Positions 44,416 through 57,389 of a DNA stretch of 64,000 nucleotides are shown one piece after another. The notes under the pieces were generated by a model. It ran no database searches and was not told where the DNA came from. It worked only from the letters and a program-made list of their open reading frames with translations. The translations under genes and the position numbers were made by a program. The first letter of the stretch is position 1, and each line of letters starts with the position of its first letter. This stretch comes from Clonostachys chloroleuca (taxonomy: Eukaryota; Ascomycota; Sordariomycetes; Hypocreales; Bionectriaceae): NCBI GenBank assembly GCA_037952775.1, contig JBANAY010000003.1, positions 5,208,001-5,272,000 on the forward strand. Reading direction: 5' to 3'.

Positions 44416-44419
44416 CTTG

Positions 44420-45570
44420 AGAAATCGCGCTAGGGAAGAAGCCTAGCGAGCGGTTTCTGAGGACATTTCTTTCTGGCCCCAAATGTGGCGATGACTTCAC
44501 TGTTCACTTTTTCTCACTATGAAACATACGTAGGTGGGTCAAGTCACCATTGTGTGATAGACTCACAATTGCGCGACTGTCCAGATACGAGGCATGGTGA
44601 ATGTACTTCCCTACAAGCAGATGTCACTTAATTAAGCTCACAATGGTGACCGTACTCTTGATTTTGGACTAGTGACCAGATCGGTTTCACCCGCAAGGCG
44701 ATGAGCCACGGATCATATCGGAGACAGGGCCATCATCCCGCATAAATTCCTAGATACTTGTATCAAAGACAGCAGAATTTGGCGGTATACAGATAAAGTC
44801 TAGTCCTGAAATCCCTGTGGCTTATTTCAAACAGATTACACTACACTTATGTGGAAACTCAAACCTTGGTCTGGTGGCATCCGGGAGCTCTCACGTGGAG
44901 CAGCACAGACGCAGACAATCTGAGCCACGACGCTAGGAAGACCGTTGCACAAGAGGAGTAAACGAATCAGGGCCATAAGAAAGATTTAACTTCGTATTCG
45001 GCCCGTTCGCCGGTGTCAGCTGCGACGGAATCAAGGGAAATAGGAGCAAATGTGGCCTAGACCTGACCGCAGCAGAGTCAACGGCTGCCAATCGTTTCAG
45101 GGAAGAAAAAATCAGTGCTTGGAATCTAGGCAGCGCTCTATTCCTCTATCAGACGATCTGGTTCGCGTACCAGCCTGCCTCACAGTTTCATCCACTAGAG
45201 TCGATCCGGAAAGGCGCATGAGGCAGACGTAACATGGCATGAGGGGAGCTTATCTCCAAAGAACAGCTATGATTATGTGAACGAAAAACATCGCATCACC
45301 ACAATATCGCAATACGAGTGGGGGGATCTAGAGGCAGAAAAGAACCGATACGGGGATATGAAGTCGTAACTCACATAAGCAACGACTCATGTGGATGACA
45401 GGGCTTCGTCAGAGCCTTGATCCTACCCCGCTCAAGAATGCAACAAACAACACGATTGGCGAAGGCATCATAACCAGACCAGTTTCTCTGGGCAAATTCT
45501 TTCAGGCTAACGGGTATCGAAGGCAGAAACGCCTAGTACGGTCCAAAGGCGGCTTCTAGGGCGGATTGAT
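44420..45570. other. Divergent upstream region, nothing coding recognised
   Basis: Spacer between the mini-gene and the ankyrin-HET gene. It contains a non-coding six-G run near 45320 and no other recognised feature. Confidence 0.4.
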
Positions 45571-48500
45571 ATGAATTTGAGTCAGGAAAATAAGGGAAAA
45601 GCCCTCGTCTGGGCCGCGCGCCGCGGCCTCCTCGAGCAAGTGAGCCTTCTCCTTCAAGATGGCCCAAATGACGTCGCCCTGAGACAAGTCGATGAGTGGA
45701 GCTTCACGCCCGCGCATCTTGCCGCCTTCTACGGCCATCTAGAGGTGGTGAGAGAGCTGGTGGAAGCAGGGGCAGATCTCGCCGCCAGAGCGAGAGCTGG
45801 AGTGACGCCTCTCCACTGCGCGGCCATGCAGGGCCACAGCGAGATAGCAGAGTTTCTCCTAACCGCAGGATCTGACCCGTCTTGGGCCGATGGTGAAGGG
45901 CGTCCCGCGTCGCATAGCGCCGCCTCGGGTAACCATTGCGACGTTCTGGAGGTCCTGGTCGCTGGGGGGATGATCTTGCAAGTGTGGATAAACATGGGAA
46001 TTCCGTACTTCACGCCGCTGCCAGTGGTGGTGCTGGCGATGCCTTTAGTATGCTCGTTCGCACACGAGGCGATTTTCTTCCCTGGAGGAACAACACCGCT
46101 TGGACGCCTTTGCACAAGGCCGTTGTCGAGTCCTCGCTCGATACAGTGAAGGTCATCCTTGATGTGGCGGCCGGCTGCCAATTCAAGGACGGGTATTTCG
46201 ACATTGACAGCCTCGTTCTTGACGATGGGGCTTCAGCTCTTATACTGGCCTCTCGTCGTGGGAGCCAGAGCATTGTTGAGCTCCTCCTCGACCACGGTGC
46301 TAACATCCACGCCACCGACCAATGGCGGTGCACTGCTCTGCATTCAGCAGTGCACGCTGGACATACCGAGATAGTGCGGACATTGATTCGTAGAGGTGCT
46401 GACGTCAATGCAAAGCATACTGGCGGCGATGGTAGCATTGATGGGGAGTATGGGATGAACGCCGTTCTAGATGCCGTTCATTTCGGCCACATCGAAACTC
46501 TAAAGGTTCTTTTGGACGCGGGAGCCAGTATATCAGACACAGTCACAGCAGAGGGGTATACAGTTTTGCATGTCGCCGCCTACAAAGGTGACCTCGCGTT
46601 CCTTCGTTTGCTACTCAACATGAAGCTTCCCATGGGAGTCGACTCGGCGAGCTTCGACGGATCAACACCCCTCATTATCGCTACAGGTGCCGGAAGGCTG
46701 GACTCTATTCGTCTGCTCCTCGACCATGGTGCTGATGCCTCCATTGCAGACTACGCAGGCTGGACACCACTGCACTGGGCCGTCAACAGGAACCGCCCAC
46801 ATATCATAAGGCTGCTCTTAGACTCTGGCGCAGATCCAACAGTAGAGTCAGCTGATGGGGACACTCCGTTGTCAATTTGCCCTTTTTCGTTGGAAGGCAA
46901 GGACCTGGAGGATATGGGAGAGCTGCTTCTCGCGGCTGAGCGGGGATGGTATGAGCGAGATACCAGCAGAGACAGCTTGAATCATTTACTGTCGGCCGCG
47001 AGATCAGGAAAACTGGATTCTATTGATTCCGTTCTTGAGAAGGAGCAAGTCAGTGTCAACTCCGTAGACGGGGACGGATACACAGCCTTGCTGTTCGCCG
47101 CAGAGGCAGGCCAAGATGCTGCTGCGGAGCTTCTCATCGAGCTGGGTGCTGAAATTGAAGCAAAAAACAGCTCTGGAGAAACCTCCCTTTGGTTGGCTGC
47201 TCATTACGGCCACGGTACGGTGGTTCAGACGCTGTTGGAAAGCGGAGCTGACCCCAACTCAGCAGATGAGCTGGGGCAGACGCCAATCTATGCGGCTGCG
47301 GAGGGTGGGCATCTCCAGGCAGTGTTGAGCCTGCTCGCAAGAGATGCCGACATTGACATCAAAACATGCCATGGAAAGAATGCGCTTGTGTTCGCGGCAG
47401 AAAGCGGGAATGATGCCGTGATACGCACATTGTTATCACACAAGGAGGGATCCAAATCAGCCTTCGACTTATCTAACATGTCGGCATCCCTAGTGCAGGC
47501 AGATGGGTTTGATCACTCTACAAAGAACATCCTAGGGATTAGAGATCTTGGACCGGGTACGGAAGTCGGAGGAGACAATCTTGTCGACCAGGCCAGCGAC
47601 GATGTGATTATCCACGCTACTGATGGTACGGGCACCAGTGCTAAAGCCTCTGAGCCCAGTGGCCGCGGTCCTGACGAGTGTGATTTTGGAACAGAGCTTG
47701 TAGAACTAGCAGAGAAAGGCATGAGAGCAGCAGTGGTGCGCCTCATTCAGGCCGGCCATCCAACAGACAAGATGGACCGACGAGGCTACCTCGCATTAGG
47801 CACAGCGGCAGTAAATGGACATGTGTCCATGGTCCGCACGCTCCTTGACCATGGCGCTGACCCGAACCTCAAGGACGGCCTTGGCAGAACAGCCATCTGG
47901 TGGGCGGCTTATAACGGATGGTATGAGGTGGCTAATGTCCTTCTTGATGCCGGTGCCGAGTTGAACATGACAGACGACGTATTACAACTCTCACCATTGA
48001 TGGCGGCCACATATCGCGGCCGTGCTAAAGTTCTCAAGCTATTCCTCGCGGGAGGTGCCAAGGGGCACACGGAGAAGCATGGCTACTCTGCATTGGGTCT
48101 GGCAGTGCATTTCCGACATGTCGACGTGGTTAAAATCCTTCTCGAGTCCGGCGCCGATGCTGAATACGGTCCTGGCCCAAGTCGAACTCCGTTGATCACG
48201 GCGGTTGAGCAAGGCGATACGGAGATAGTAAGCCTTCTTTTAGAAGCCGGGGCGGCGATGCAAACTTCAACAGATAATCGGTCGCCCCTCTGTATAGCTG
48301 CCCAACGTGGCTTCGAAGATGTGGTAGCACTACTCCTAAAGCACGGCGCGAAATTCGACCACTTGACAGTTCACAAGAGGACACCGCTGTTTTTTGCAGC
48401 TGCAACAGGACACGAAATGGTAGCCAGGATGTTGATAGAGGGCGAAGTCTCGCAGGTTAGTCACAGGGATGAGAATGGTTTGACCGCGCTATCGTGGGCC

Positions 48501-50528
48501 AAGATGCAAGGTCATGAAGGCGTGGCTTCGGTTCTGCGCCATGCATCTCGAGTCAGTCATGATTCCGGTATTGGATCAGTCGCCTCTGATATTCCAAACC
48601 GAGGATACTATACTTATGTACCACTCTCCAAGCCAGGCTGCATTCGCCTCATAGATCTTCATCCAGGGCAAAAAGCTGACGCTCTATCGTTTGATCTCTA
48701 TGAAGCAAACCTTGACCATGAGCCCTCATATACTGCGCTATCATACGAATGGAAAGCCAAAACCGGCACCATCCCCGTCTTGTGCTGTGGTAGGAGTCTT
48801 CTGATAACACCCAATCTAAAGGCGGCGCTGCGAAAGATCAGATCGCAACAAATAGTGCGGACGCTATGGGTCGATGCTGTCTGTATAAATCAAGGAGATA
48901 TCGAAGAACGCAACAGCCAAGTGCGACTGATGACCAAGATATACAAAGAGGCCCAGGAAGTGCTGATGTGGCTCGGCGAAGACAGCCCCGAGGTCGCAGC
49001 AGCTTTTGCATCTATTCCTAGAGTCCTGGATGCATGGGACCAGATATCATCAGCAGAATTCTTCACTTATTCGCTATCATCAGACGTACAGAAGGTGCTC
49101 GAAGCTCTCGATCTATGCCAGAGAGTCTTTGGCTCGTTAGGCGCGGGAGGGGCCTACGATCCTAAGGCGGCCACTGGTGCGACCGACCTTCTGAGCCGTT
49201 CATACTTTACAAGGGCGTGGGTATATCAGGAGCTTATCTTGGGCGGAGCACGAGGGATGGTTCTCTGTGGAGACGCTTGTGCTCCGTGGACAGATTTCCA
49301 CCATTATATGGCCATGTGGGCGGTGTTTAACGGCGGCGAGCATCCAAGGGGGCGAGATATAATGATGCTCATCGCTAGGACCCAGGAAATGGCTACCGAG
49401 GGAGGAATCAAGGACATGGGGTCTGCTATCCAGATCCTGACTCATCTCAACTGTGGTGATCCAAGAGATAAAGTCTTCGCTGTATTGGGAGTTGTAGACT
49501 CCGACTGGTCAGGCCAGCTGGCTCCCGATTACAGCCTCTCAGTCCAACAAGTGTACATCAACGCGGCCAGGGTCATGGTTCGCACTACGGAAGGGCTCGC
49601 CTTCTGGCAGGGCATCAACTATCCTGCAGCCAACAAGATCCCAGATCTGCCGTCCTGGGTTCCAGACTGGACTTGTATCAGCGCCAGACATACAGAGCTG
49701 GAAGATGGTGCGGTCTTGCCTTGCCTATTCCGCCAACCCGTCGGGCGGGCGATTCCCTCGCTTCTCGGCAGCCAGTTTCACTCGACCGACACCACGCTTC
49801 ATGGGGACGGATACATACTTGGCGAGATTTCCTTCAGCATCACTATGAGGACCGGCGAAGATATCTATGATCACATCGTCCGACCACTCGCCGAGGGTCT
49901 TGCTCGCTCAGGACGAAGCATCTTCGACAGTTGTTCCTATCCAGGGAAGCTTTCCTACTTGTCCGTATTTTGCCGTTTTCTTCATAGATCGCAGGGCAAC
50001 GACGATATCCAAGGGGGCCAGGGGTATTCTTCAGCCGAGGAATTTTTGGCTTGGAGGATAAGTACTGACCCTCACATTCCTGACGCATCCCGAAAAGTGC
50101 CTATTGAACTAGAGAACGCCATACGGCAATTTCGCGACCAATCTACGAATAACGTAACCACATTCAGCCACGAGGTCCATCTACTTTGTAATGAGATGGA
50201 AAAGGAACTCAGGAGTCGCCTCAGAGAGCACAATAATATATCCGCTAACGCCCCTCATGGCATAACTCTAGCGAGCTGTGACCTATTCTGCACCTTAGAC
50301 GGACAGCTTGGAGTCTCGGGTGAGGGAACTTCAGAAAATGGGCTGGTTCTGAGCTTGTTGGAAGGCTTCAGTTCCGTTGCGATGATGCGAAAAAAGGATG
50401 CCGGGGGAGAGAGCAAAAGTTATCAGTATGTTGGCGCAGCTGATATTATGGAACTAGACTGGGGATCGTATCAGACCGTAAATGATGTCCCCGTCGATGG
50501 AACCATCAAGAGGCTTGCAATTGTATGA
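45571..50528 (+). CDS. Giant ankyrin-repeat/HET-domain protein, frame broken at a G6 run
   Basis: One intronless gene of about 1,652 codons if the single frame break is ignored. Frame 1 starts at 45571 and holds the first ankyrin repeats (FTPAHLAAFYGHLEVVRELV, VTPLHCAAMQGHSEIAEFLL). At six G bases (45964-45969) the sense moves to a second frame, which continues DDLASVDKHGNSVLHAAASG and runs to 50528; one extra G would join them. About 25 ankyrin repeats extend to ~48540. A HET domain follows, with YTALSYEWKAK, ITPNLKAALRKIRS, LWVDAVCINQGDIEERNSQV, EVLMWLGED and later SRSYFTRAWVYQELILGGA. GDPRDKVFAVLGV and PDLPSWVPDWT are also HET-family segments. HET proteins trigger cell death in heterokaryon incompatibility and possibly fungal immunity; the ankyrins are probable sensors. 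HET here is C-terminal to the repeats. Confidence 0.85.
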
Positions 50529-51037
50529 AATAGAAGCAGACGCATAGAGAGCCTAGAGTTGCACCTTGTCTATCTTTCACAGCATCTCAAGTTTCTATTC
50601 GTTGTTTGCTGTCTCGAGGCAAAGCTACGGCTTTGAGCCTCTTACTAGGGGTGATAGACGATGCCTAGCATATAAAAAATGAATGTGACGCTGTTGGGTT
50701 CATTCGCACTCCGGCAAGTACAGCCATGACACTCGAGTTCAACCAACAAGTTCTCGACGGGAATTTACACATGTGGTAGGCAATATGAGATACCGGAAGC
50801 ACGATGTTGATTGACCTGAACTAACTATCCAAAAGCCGAGTGTTAAATTGAAATTACCACCGCACAATTTCCTAGATTCCCTGATATAATTCCCGCGATC
50901 CAATGATCAACCCATCTTAAGAGCGCCGAGCTTATTCCTTCCATCGCTTGCTTGTCATTAAATTACCGATTGAACCAAAAAGCGCATACCATAAAGACCA
51001 TTCAAATTACTTGGCGATCCGAGCAAAGTTTGACTAC
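50529..51037. other. Convergent 3' intergenic spacer
   Basis: Spacer between the 3' ends of the ankyrin-HET gene and the minus-strand permease gene. Nothing recognised. Confidence 0.45.
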
Positions 51038-53026
51038 TCAGAAGACCTTGGGTCCAAGAGGCTGCTGGGGCTGCTTCCCATTGTCGGAGATCTCCTTGGT
51101 GTCCTCGGCTGAGATTGCTCCTTTCTCGCTGGGAACACGATCATCATCGGATCGAGACTCTTCGCGTTCAATCTCCTCAACAGGAGCCCGCTTTCGCCAA
51201 AACTTGTCGTCGACGAATCGAAGGATGGCCATTGAGAGACCAACGGTCAGAACGGCAATGTTGATTCCGAAACCACGGCGGTACCTTGGGGCATCGTCGC
51301 TGCGGAAAATCTGGGCGCCGTAAATACCTGCGATGTTTGCTCCCATGATAACCCTGTATTCGGAACAGTTAGTGTTGTTCAAGAGTCAAAGTGAAATATC
51401 CAAGTCGACTTACATAGCCATGGCCAGAGCTCGCTCCTCAGAATCATTGCATGCGAGCGACATCCAGGCGATATTGAGAGGGTGACTGAAAGTGCCGAAC
51501 GTCTGGGTCCAGACCACGCCAAAGTATCGGACGCCGCGAAGGTCGATCTCGGTGAAGATTCGGTTGAAGACATAACCGAGGAGATGCATGCTCATGCCGG
51601 CCATGACAGTCTCACCACGCTTGTTGCTAGGGAAGACTGTGAGTATGAAACTTGCATAAATAGATCTGCCAGTGGAACTCACAAATGATCGGAAACATAA
51701 CTGAATCCCCAAGACACTGGAATCTGAACAAACAGACCGACGGAAGCGAGAGCGTTGCTGGTCAGGCCTTCAAAACCAAAGCCTTTAACAATTGTGGGCG
51801 AGTATGTGTCGAAAGCACGCTGAGGGCCATTGTTGGAGAGTGTGATAATGACGTGGACCCAGAGGCGCCAGTTGGAGAACTACAGGACCGCAGGTTAGAA
51901 TACTCCCCAGGGAACAGTAAATGAGAGGAACCGGTTTGACTTACGGCTTTCTTAAAAGCCCCCAGTCCAATCTTCTTCTTCTTCTTTCCCTTCATAGGGT
52001 CATCAAGCAGGACGCGGGTCTTGAGGATGTGCAGCTCCCTCTCGTTGAACCAGCTGATGCCAGGCAAGAAGGTACTGCAGGGGTTCTTGAAGGAATCGGG
52101 CAGACAGAAACCGAGGATAAAGCCGCTGAAGATGGTGAAACCGCCCATGAGGACAAACAGCCAGAACCAGCCAGCCTTGTCGGCGACGCCGCGCATATGG
52201 AGAATGCCGTAGGCGAGCAGCTTGGAAGAGGCCTGGCCGAACTGGTTACCGAAGTAAAAGAACATGACACGCTTGGCAGTCTCATTGCGCGTGTACCAGG
52301 TCGAAAGCGTCCACAGGCCGCCAGGAATGAAACCAGACTCGGTAATTCCGAGCAAGAATCGGGTCGCGATGAAGGAGCCATAGCTGTTCTGGAAAGCCTG
52401 AAAGGTAGAAACGAAGCCGAACAAGAAGAGCTGCAGAGTAAGCCACTTTCCAGGCCCGACGCGGTACAAGATCATGTTGGATGGGATCTCAAAGAGCACG
52501 ATGCCCAGCGACAGCATCTGCTGGCCAATGTTGAACTCGTTCTGTGTGACCCCGACATCCTCCATGAACTTGTCAGTGATAGCATTAGCGATGTTGCCAC
52601 GGTCGAGCTCTGTGATAAATCGTCATCAGCATAGCTTCGCTTATTGCTTCATCAACCAAAAGAATAAATCATGATGGTAAGTGCAGCCCAAAGGGCCGCG
52701 ACATGGAAATGGGGTCGGGGGTGCCAAAGGCGGGGGGTTGACCCTTGTGCTAAGTGAAGAGAGACCTACGAAGACAGAAAAACCCAAGAGTCAAGAGGGG
52801 CATAATAATAAAATCCAATCTGATAAGATCAAATATCGTCAGTAAGATAGTTCCGCTAGATGGGGCGGCAATCGGTTGCCGATGGGTGGCACTGACTTGC
52901 GTTTGGCCTTGGACTCTTCCTCTTTGGTCCAGTCGACCACCAAGTTGAGGGCCTCTTCATCCTCCAGGGGGGAGGATAAGCTGACACAGCCCTGACAGCC
53001 TCCGAGCGGCTCTTGAAAAATCCCAT
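51038..53026 (-). CDS. MFS permease, TNA1/nicotinate-type (ACS family)
   Basis: Six exons (53026-52897, 52819-52770, 52609-51945, 51879-51683, 51626-51414, 51353-51038) give about 523 residues. The protein begins GFFKSRSEAVRAV. The frame then changes at six C bases on the coding strand (52972-52967) and continues LEDEEALNLVVDWTKEEESK. With one added base the exon length also fits the phase of the next junction, which argues that the gene is functional. Family features are KLDFIIMPLLTLGFFCLQLD followed by RGNIANAITDKF, GVTQNEFNIGQQMLSLGIVL, FEIPSNMILYRVGPGKWLT, TRFLLGITESGFIPGGLWTL, YFGNQFGQASSKLLAYGIL and GANIAGIYGAQIFRSDDAP. ACS-family members import organic anions or vitamins such as nicotinate with protons; the substrate is unproven. 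The tail is charged (EEIEREESRSDDDRVPSEKG). A long antisense frame on the plus strand is a shadow. Confidence 0.85.
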
Positions 53027-56000
53027 GTTGATACTGCTTCAGTGCTTAGTGATCGGCTCGGCGGCAGAAGTAGTCCGAGAGAACTGGGAGGGTTTGCGGG
53101 AGTTGGAGGTGAGCCTGGAGGAAAGGGTTGGGAGGAAGCGGCACCGAGCCGTCTTTTATCCCAAAAGTCCTACCTCGCCGACAGGGAGCAAGATTCGTAG
53201 GTGCCATCGGTGACACCCTCCAGGAAATGGCACTGCAAAGACAGACCCAGGCCGGGAGTCGGCTTGGGAGAGGTGACACATCCGAGACTCCATTCTTGCC
53301 ATCTCTTCCCGCCACTCCGGGACAAGCACGCAATCGTTCATGCCGAGCAGAAGGGTTTCTAGCCATAGCGGACGTCCCGAAAGCCCCAGCTTCCAAGCTC
53401 AGCGATCGAGGCCTTTGCTGCATGTCGGCATGGTGGAGAAGTCCACAAAATACAGCTTAAGCTTGTTTGACTCCCCACTTAACAAGCTGCTTTTCAATGA
53501 GGTACGCGCCCACTCCTCCCAGAAGTGAGTTGATGAGAGTTGGTGTGGCACAGGGATGGCCGTTATCCCCTCAAGAGCGAGACATCCGGGCTGTCCAGCT
53601 GGCTGGCCACCACTTGGACCATTGGCAAAACCGATGATCATCTCGCGCAATCATGGCATCTCGAGGTGAAAAGCAGAGGCAATACGGGTCTGCCAAGAAC
53701 GAGAGCCGACCTTGCATTCTTTTGGGCTAGTAACTGGGACGAGCAACTCCTAGATGTACTGGTATACGCCATCAGCATGTACTCCGGACTTTCACACAAG
53801 CCCGTGGGCAGGAAGCCAGTTGCTTGTGAACAAAGTATCACTGTCATCAAGTGGATGTTGCAGACGGCAGACTGAAGCTAGTACGGATTAGTCGGAGGAG
53901 TTGGCCAAACAGGAGCCGGCAAAATGGTGTCATCGGTCTCAACTTAGACGACATTGACAAATGATAGGCTGAGGGCCGTTTCAAAACGCCAAGCTCCTCC
54001 ACAGCCCCTGTCGGGATATACATCCAGCGTTATCAAGTAAGACGGCCTCCAACTCTTGGCCAAAAGCACCCACTCAGTCTCCCAGCTGCTGTCAGAATGA
54101 TTCTTTCAGCTGGCAAGCCCCCTTATGCGGCTTCATGCGTGATCCAAGTTTTGGTCTAATCATCTCCAGATCGTCCCAGACCCAAACTCGAGTGGCTTGT
54201 ACAACCCATCATCCATGTCTAAAGGACTATCGAAAGAGAGAGCATGGGTGTGTCAGCCGAGTCCCTCCCCGCAGAAAAAGAAAAGAACAATCGGTTCTCG
54301 CCGCCCAATCATGGATTGCTGATCAAAGGATGGTGTGGGAAGCGAATTTAGAGGCTGAAATTGCGGCATCCCAAGAGCTAATGGCTTTGGTGAAGATCAC
54401 AATCCTAGCATTCAGTATCCAGGCAAGTCTAGGCAGGAAGGCGTGATTAAGGGATAATGGCATAAACTTTATTCATTCCTAGTCCTCTCTGATGAAAATA
54501 ACGTAATAACCTTATATTTAAGGTAAATATTTAGCCAGAGTAATGGGGAGCAAAAGCGGTTTCCTCCGGAGGGACTTAGCTTGAGCTTTCTGTCGGGCAC
54601 ACTTACTTGATAGGGCCGCCACCGTCAGCGTTACTCCACCACCACCTGGTGCTCCGTCAAGAATGCTGGAGGTGTTGTTTTGTTTTTCTATCAGAGGCAA
54701 TCTGGATACAAAGATCAGGCGAGCGGCTGATCAGCCTTGGCTGACCCGTGATCTATGAAAGATCTTTCCCAAGCATGCCGAGAATAGCGTACATAACAGA
54801 TGGATTCCTGCAGCTCCCACTTCCCGCCACCATCTTAGATCGGAGGGGCCGATCTCTGAGATCGTGCCCCATTATTGATTTTGGGACGGAATGGCGACAT
54901 AGTCGTGAGAGTGAGACAATACAGCAACGTCGCAAAGGGGGTGTGGCATCTGCCCCTTGAGGACTCATGACCCAGCCCGAACATCCATGGGGCTAGATTT
55001 CTGTAGACCTATCCTTTTGTTATGAATCCAGGTGAATCCCGCCTTGGCTATCGGCCTGGTGGCTGAATATTCCCCACCAACCGCAATGTCCGCCCCTCTA
55101 GGCTCCATCCACGACATCACAGCTCAATTGGTGTTGACAAATTTCTGGCCAGCATTTCACTATTGAAGGATCTTCACGAGATATTCGGGCTAGCAACCAA
55201 CGAGCTTGGCGGGAGTAAGCCACATTACACTTCATCGCCATCCTCGGACTGGTCTAGATGTATCTCTTCGAGCTAGTGAAAAGAGGGAGTCATATCAAAG
55301 GGTGCCTATCGAGATTTGCTTTTTCTCAGCTCGATGTCCGGGCTACCTTTGGACTCGCCGGCAGCGTTGATCAGCTCAGAAGGGAAGAGTGGATACGTGA
55401 GATATCAGAGTAATCACATTCTAGGCTCTCCCCAGGATTGGGCCGCAAAGAGTCTCTGGAAATTGAATTGCAATCACGGCTCAGTCTGGGAGTCCACAAT
55501 CACGCGATCGACTTAGTCGAGCCGTCGACCGCTTAGGCTTCTGAGTCCAAGGCCCTCTCTCTCTCTCTTCCACTGTGGCTATCAGTCAATCCTCAGCCTT
55601 CGCCACCTGTAGTGTCTCACCCATTTTTGAAACAAAGCTGAGTTCACATCTATGAAGACTCTTAGCATTTATCGATGGAAAACTTCCTTGAGAATGGGCA
55701 TAGTGGCCCAATATACGCCTTGTTCGAAGTGTTTCGTCGGTGGTTTTCGCGTTGATTACTCGAAAAGCATCAAGCTGACTGGTATGTCTCTGGATGGAAC
55801 TTACACAATAACACATCTCAATAGAAATTGATTAGCAAATGCTTTCACTACACAACTGATACCTCCCAGACATGTTACCGAAAAGAAACCTGTACGCGGG
55901 CCGACGCGTATACGAAAATCTATCAAGGCAGAATCTCCACCATGTTTGTTCAATGGATGCTGCACACAAAGTTCGGAAACTCGCCCAACGATTTAATACG

Positions 56001-56324
56001 AAAAACGAGTGCATATTATCGGGCAACTATGCCCACAGCTTATGAACATACACCACTGCCTCAGAGCTGTTACGCACTCTGCATCACGGCAATATTTGGT
56101 TAGGTACCTTCCAATTGTTCTTTTGATCTACATACGGCCAAGCGATGGCAACTCTCATCTATATCACACAAAATACTCATACACCAGCATGCATCGATCT
56201 CTTTCAAGTCAAGGTAAATTGTAAGTTCTACTGCGTTGGCAAGCACGCCGTTTACCAATCCCACACCGACTGCGGCCGAGGCCAAAGGAACAAGATGTAA
56301 AGTAGTACATTGATGCACACAAGT
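53027..56324. other. 3.3-kb region without a supported gene
   Basis: Upstream flank of the TNA1-like permease, then moderately GC-rich DNA with many short frames on both strands (for example 53540-53875, 54135-54446, 55586-56103). None has a motif or splice-compatible neighbours. No tRNA or repeat was seen. Confidence 0.4.
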
Positions 56325-57389
56325 CTAGCAGATATTCTGCTTTGCATCACCAGTGATTGACCACGACATGTTGTCAGCGCAAGGCGACTCGCGAACGGTA
56401 GTGCCGCTAATCTTAGCAGTGATGGAGATGTCGCTCGTGTTGGGGAACTCGGAGCGAGCAGAGATGCGCACCTCACCGCCGCCATCGACAGTACCACCCT
56501 TGATCTTGAGGTTGTAGCAGTTCTCGATCAGGATCGCATTGTTCCCGTTGTCGGCAAGATCAATGCTGCCAATCTCCGCGGCGCCAGACTGGGACACGCA
56601 GAAGATGCCGCGGCCACCGCCCCGGGAGATGACCTTGTCGATGAACACGTTGGTCTTGTCGTGGGAGCCGTTCAGCTCACCGTTGTTGTTGGCGAACCGG
56701 AGCGTCGCGTATCCGGTGCCCGAGCCGGCATTGTCACCTTGGACGGTGCCAACCTTCGCGTTAGTAGTCTTTTGCAGGAGCAGACCACATTCCCCGACGT
56801 TCTTGGCAACGACTGAATCGATGGTCAGGCCGTCGATGTTCCAGGTCTCGACGGCATGGCTGCTGGCGCCGGTGACAGTGACCGAGCCTATGGCCACGTT
56901 TGAGTTGGCGGCCTTGTCACGGTCGAAGCGGATGCCAATTCCGGCAGTCAGGTCCATGACGATCGTGCCGAGGTTCAGGTTCTTGGTGCCGGAGAATCGG
57001 AGGCCAAAGTAGGGGCTGCCGGTCATGGTAAGGTATGGGATCGAGACGTCAGACGCGTCAGTGACCTCAATGGCGCCACGTCCACTCTTGTTGGTGACAG
57101 CTATAGTGCCGCAGCCGTAGAAGGTCTTGCCGCTGGTGATGGTGATGGTGCTGGCGCCGATGGAGCCCGAGGGAAGCACGCCGAGTTTCTGGCCCGATGA
57201 TATGGAGTCCAGTGCCGTCTGGATGGCAGTGAGGTAGTTGGAGCCGGAGTAGACGGACTTGGAGCCGACTGTAGCAGTGTAGGTGCCTGAACCTTCGACC
57301 TTGGCGTCAAAGCTGCCAGAACTGCACTGCGCATTGACGACCGAGGTCAGGGCAAGGGCCGTAGAGAGAATGGAGATGAGGGGAAACAT
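56325..57389 (-). CDS. Secreted right-handed beta-helix protein, pectin-lyase-like fold
   Basis: Intronless gene of 354 codons. Residues 1-20 (FPLISILSTALALTSVVNA) are a signal peptide. The mature protein is built of short strand-turn repeats rich in Gly, Asn, Thr and Ser, with stacking hydrophobics: ASTITITSGKTFYGCGTIAV, GAIEVTDASDVSIPYLTMTG, GLRFSGTKNLNLGTIVMDL, SNVAIGSVTVTGASSHAVE, NVFIDKVISRGGGRGIF, AEIGSIDLADNGNNAILIEN and LKIKGGTVDGGGEVRIS. This is the pattern of single-stranded right-handed parallel beta-helix proteins (pectate lyase, pectin lyase and related hydrolases). Catalytic residues of a named family are not obvious. The C-terminus has Cys residues (ESPCADNMS, QNIC) that may pair with the N-terminal AQCSSG. 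A role in polysaccharide breakdown is possible but not proven. Confidence 0.75.
   Translation of the reverse strand: MFPLISILSTALALTSVVNAQCSSGSFDAKVEGSGTYTATVGSKSVYSGSNYLTAIQTALDSISSGQKLGVLPSGSIGASTITITSGKTFYGCGTIAVTNKSGRGAIEVTDASDVSIPYLTMTGSPYFGLRFSGTKNLNLGTIVMDLTAGIGIRFDRDKAANSNVAIGSVTVTGASSHAVETWNIDGLTIDSVVAKNVGECGLLLQKTTNAKVGTVQGDNAGSGTGYATLRFANNNGELNGSHDKTNVFIDKVISRGGGRGIFCVSQSGAAEIGSIDLADNGNNAILIENCYNLKIKGGTVDGGGEVRISARSEFPNTSDISITAKISGTTVRESPCADNMSWSITGDAKQNIC

Noticed and set aside
47513..47746. Minus-strand frames within the ankyrin-HET gene
   Set aside because: Shadows of a long, well-supported sense frame.
51921..52634. 237-codon plus-strand open frame
   Set aside because: Antisense to exon 3 of the TNA1-like permease; composition is that of a reverse-complement shadow.
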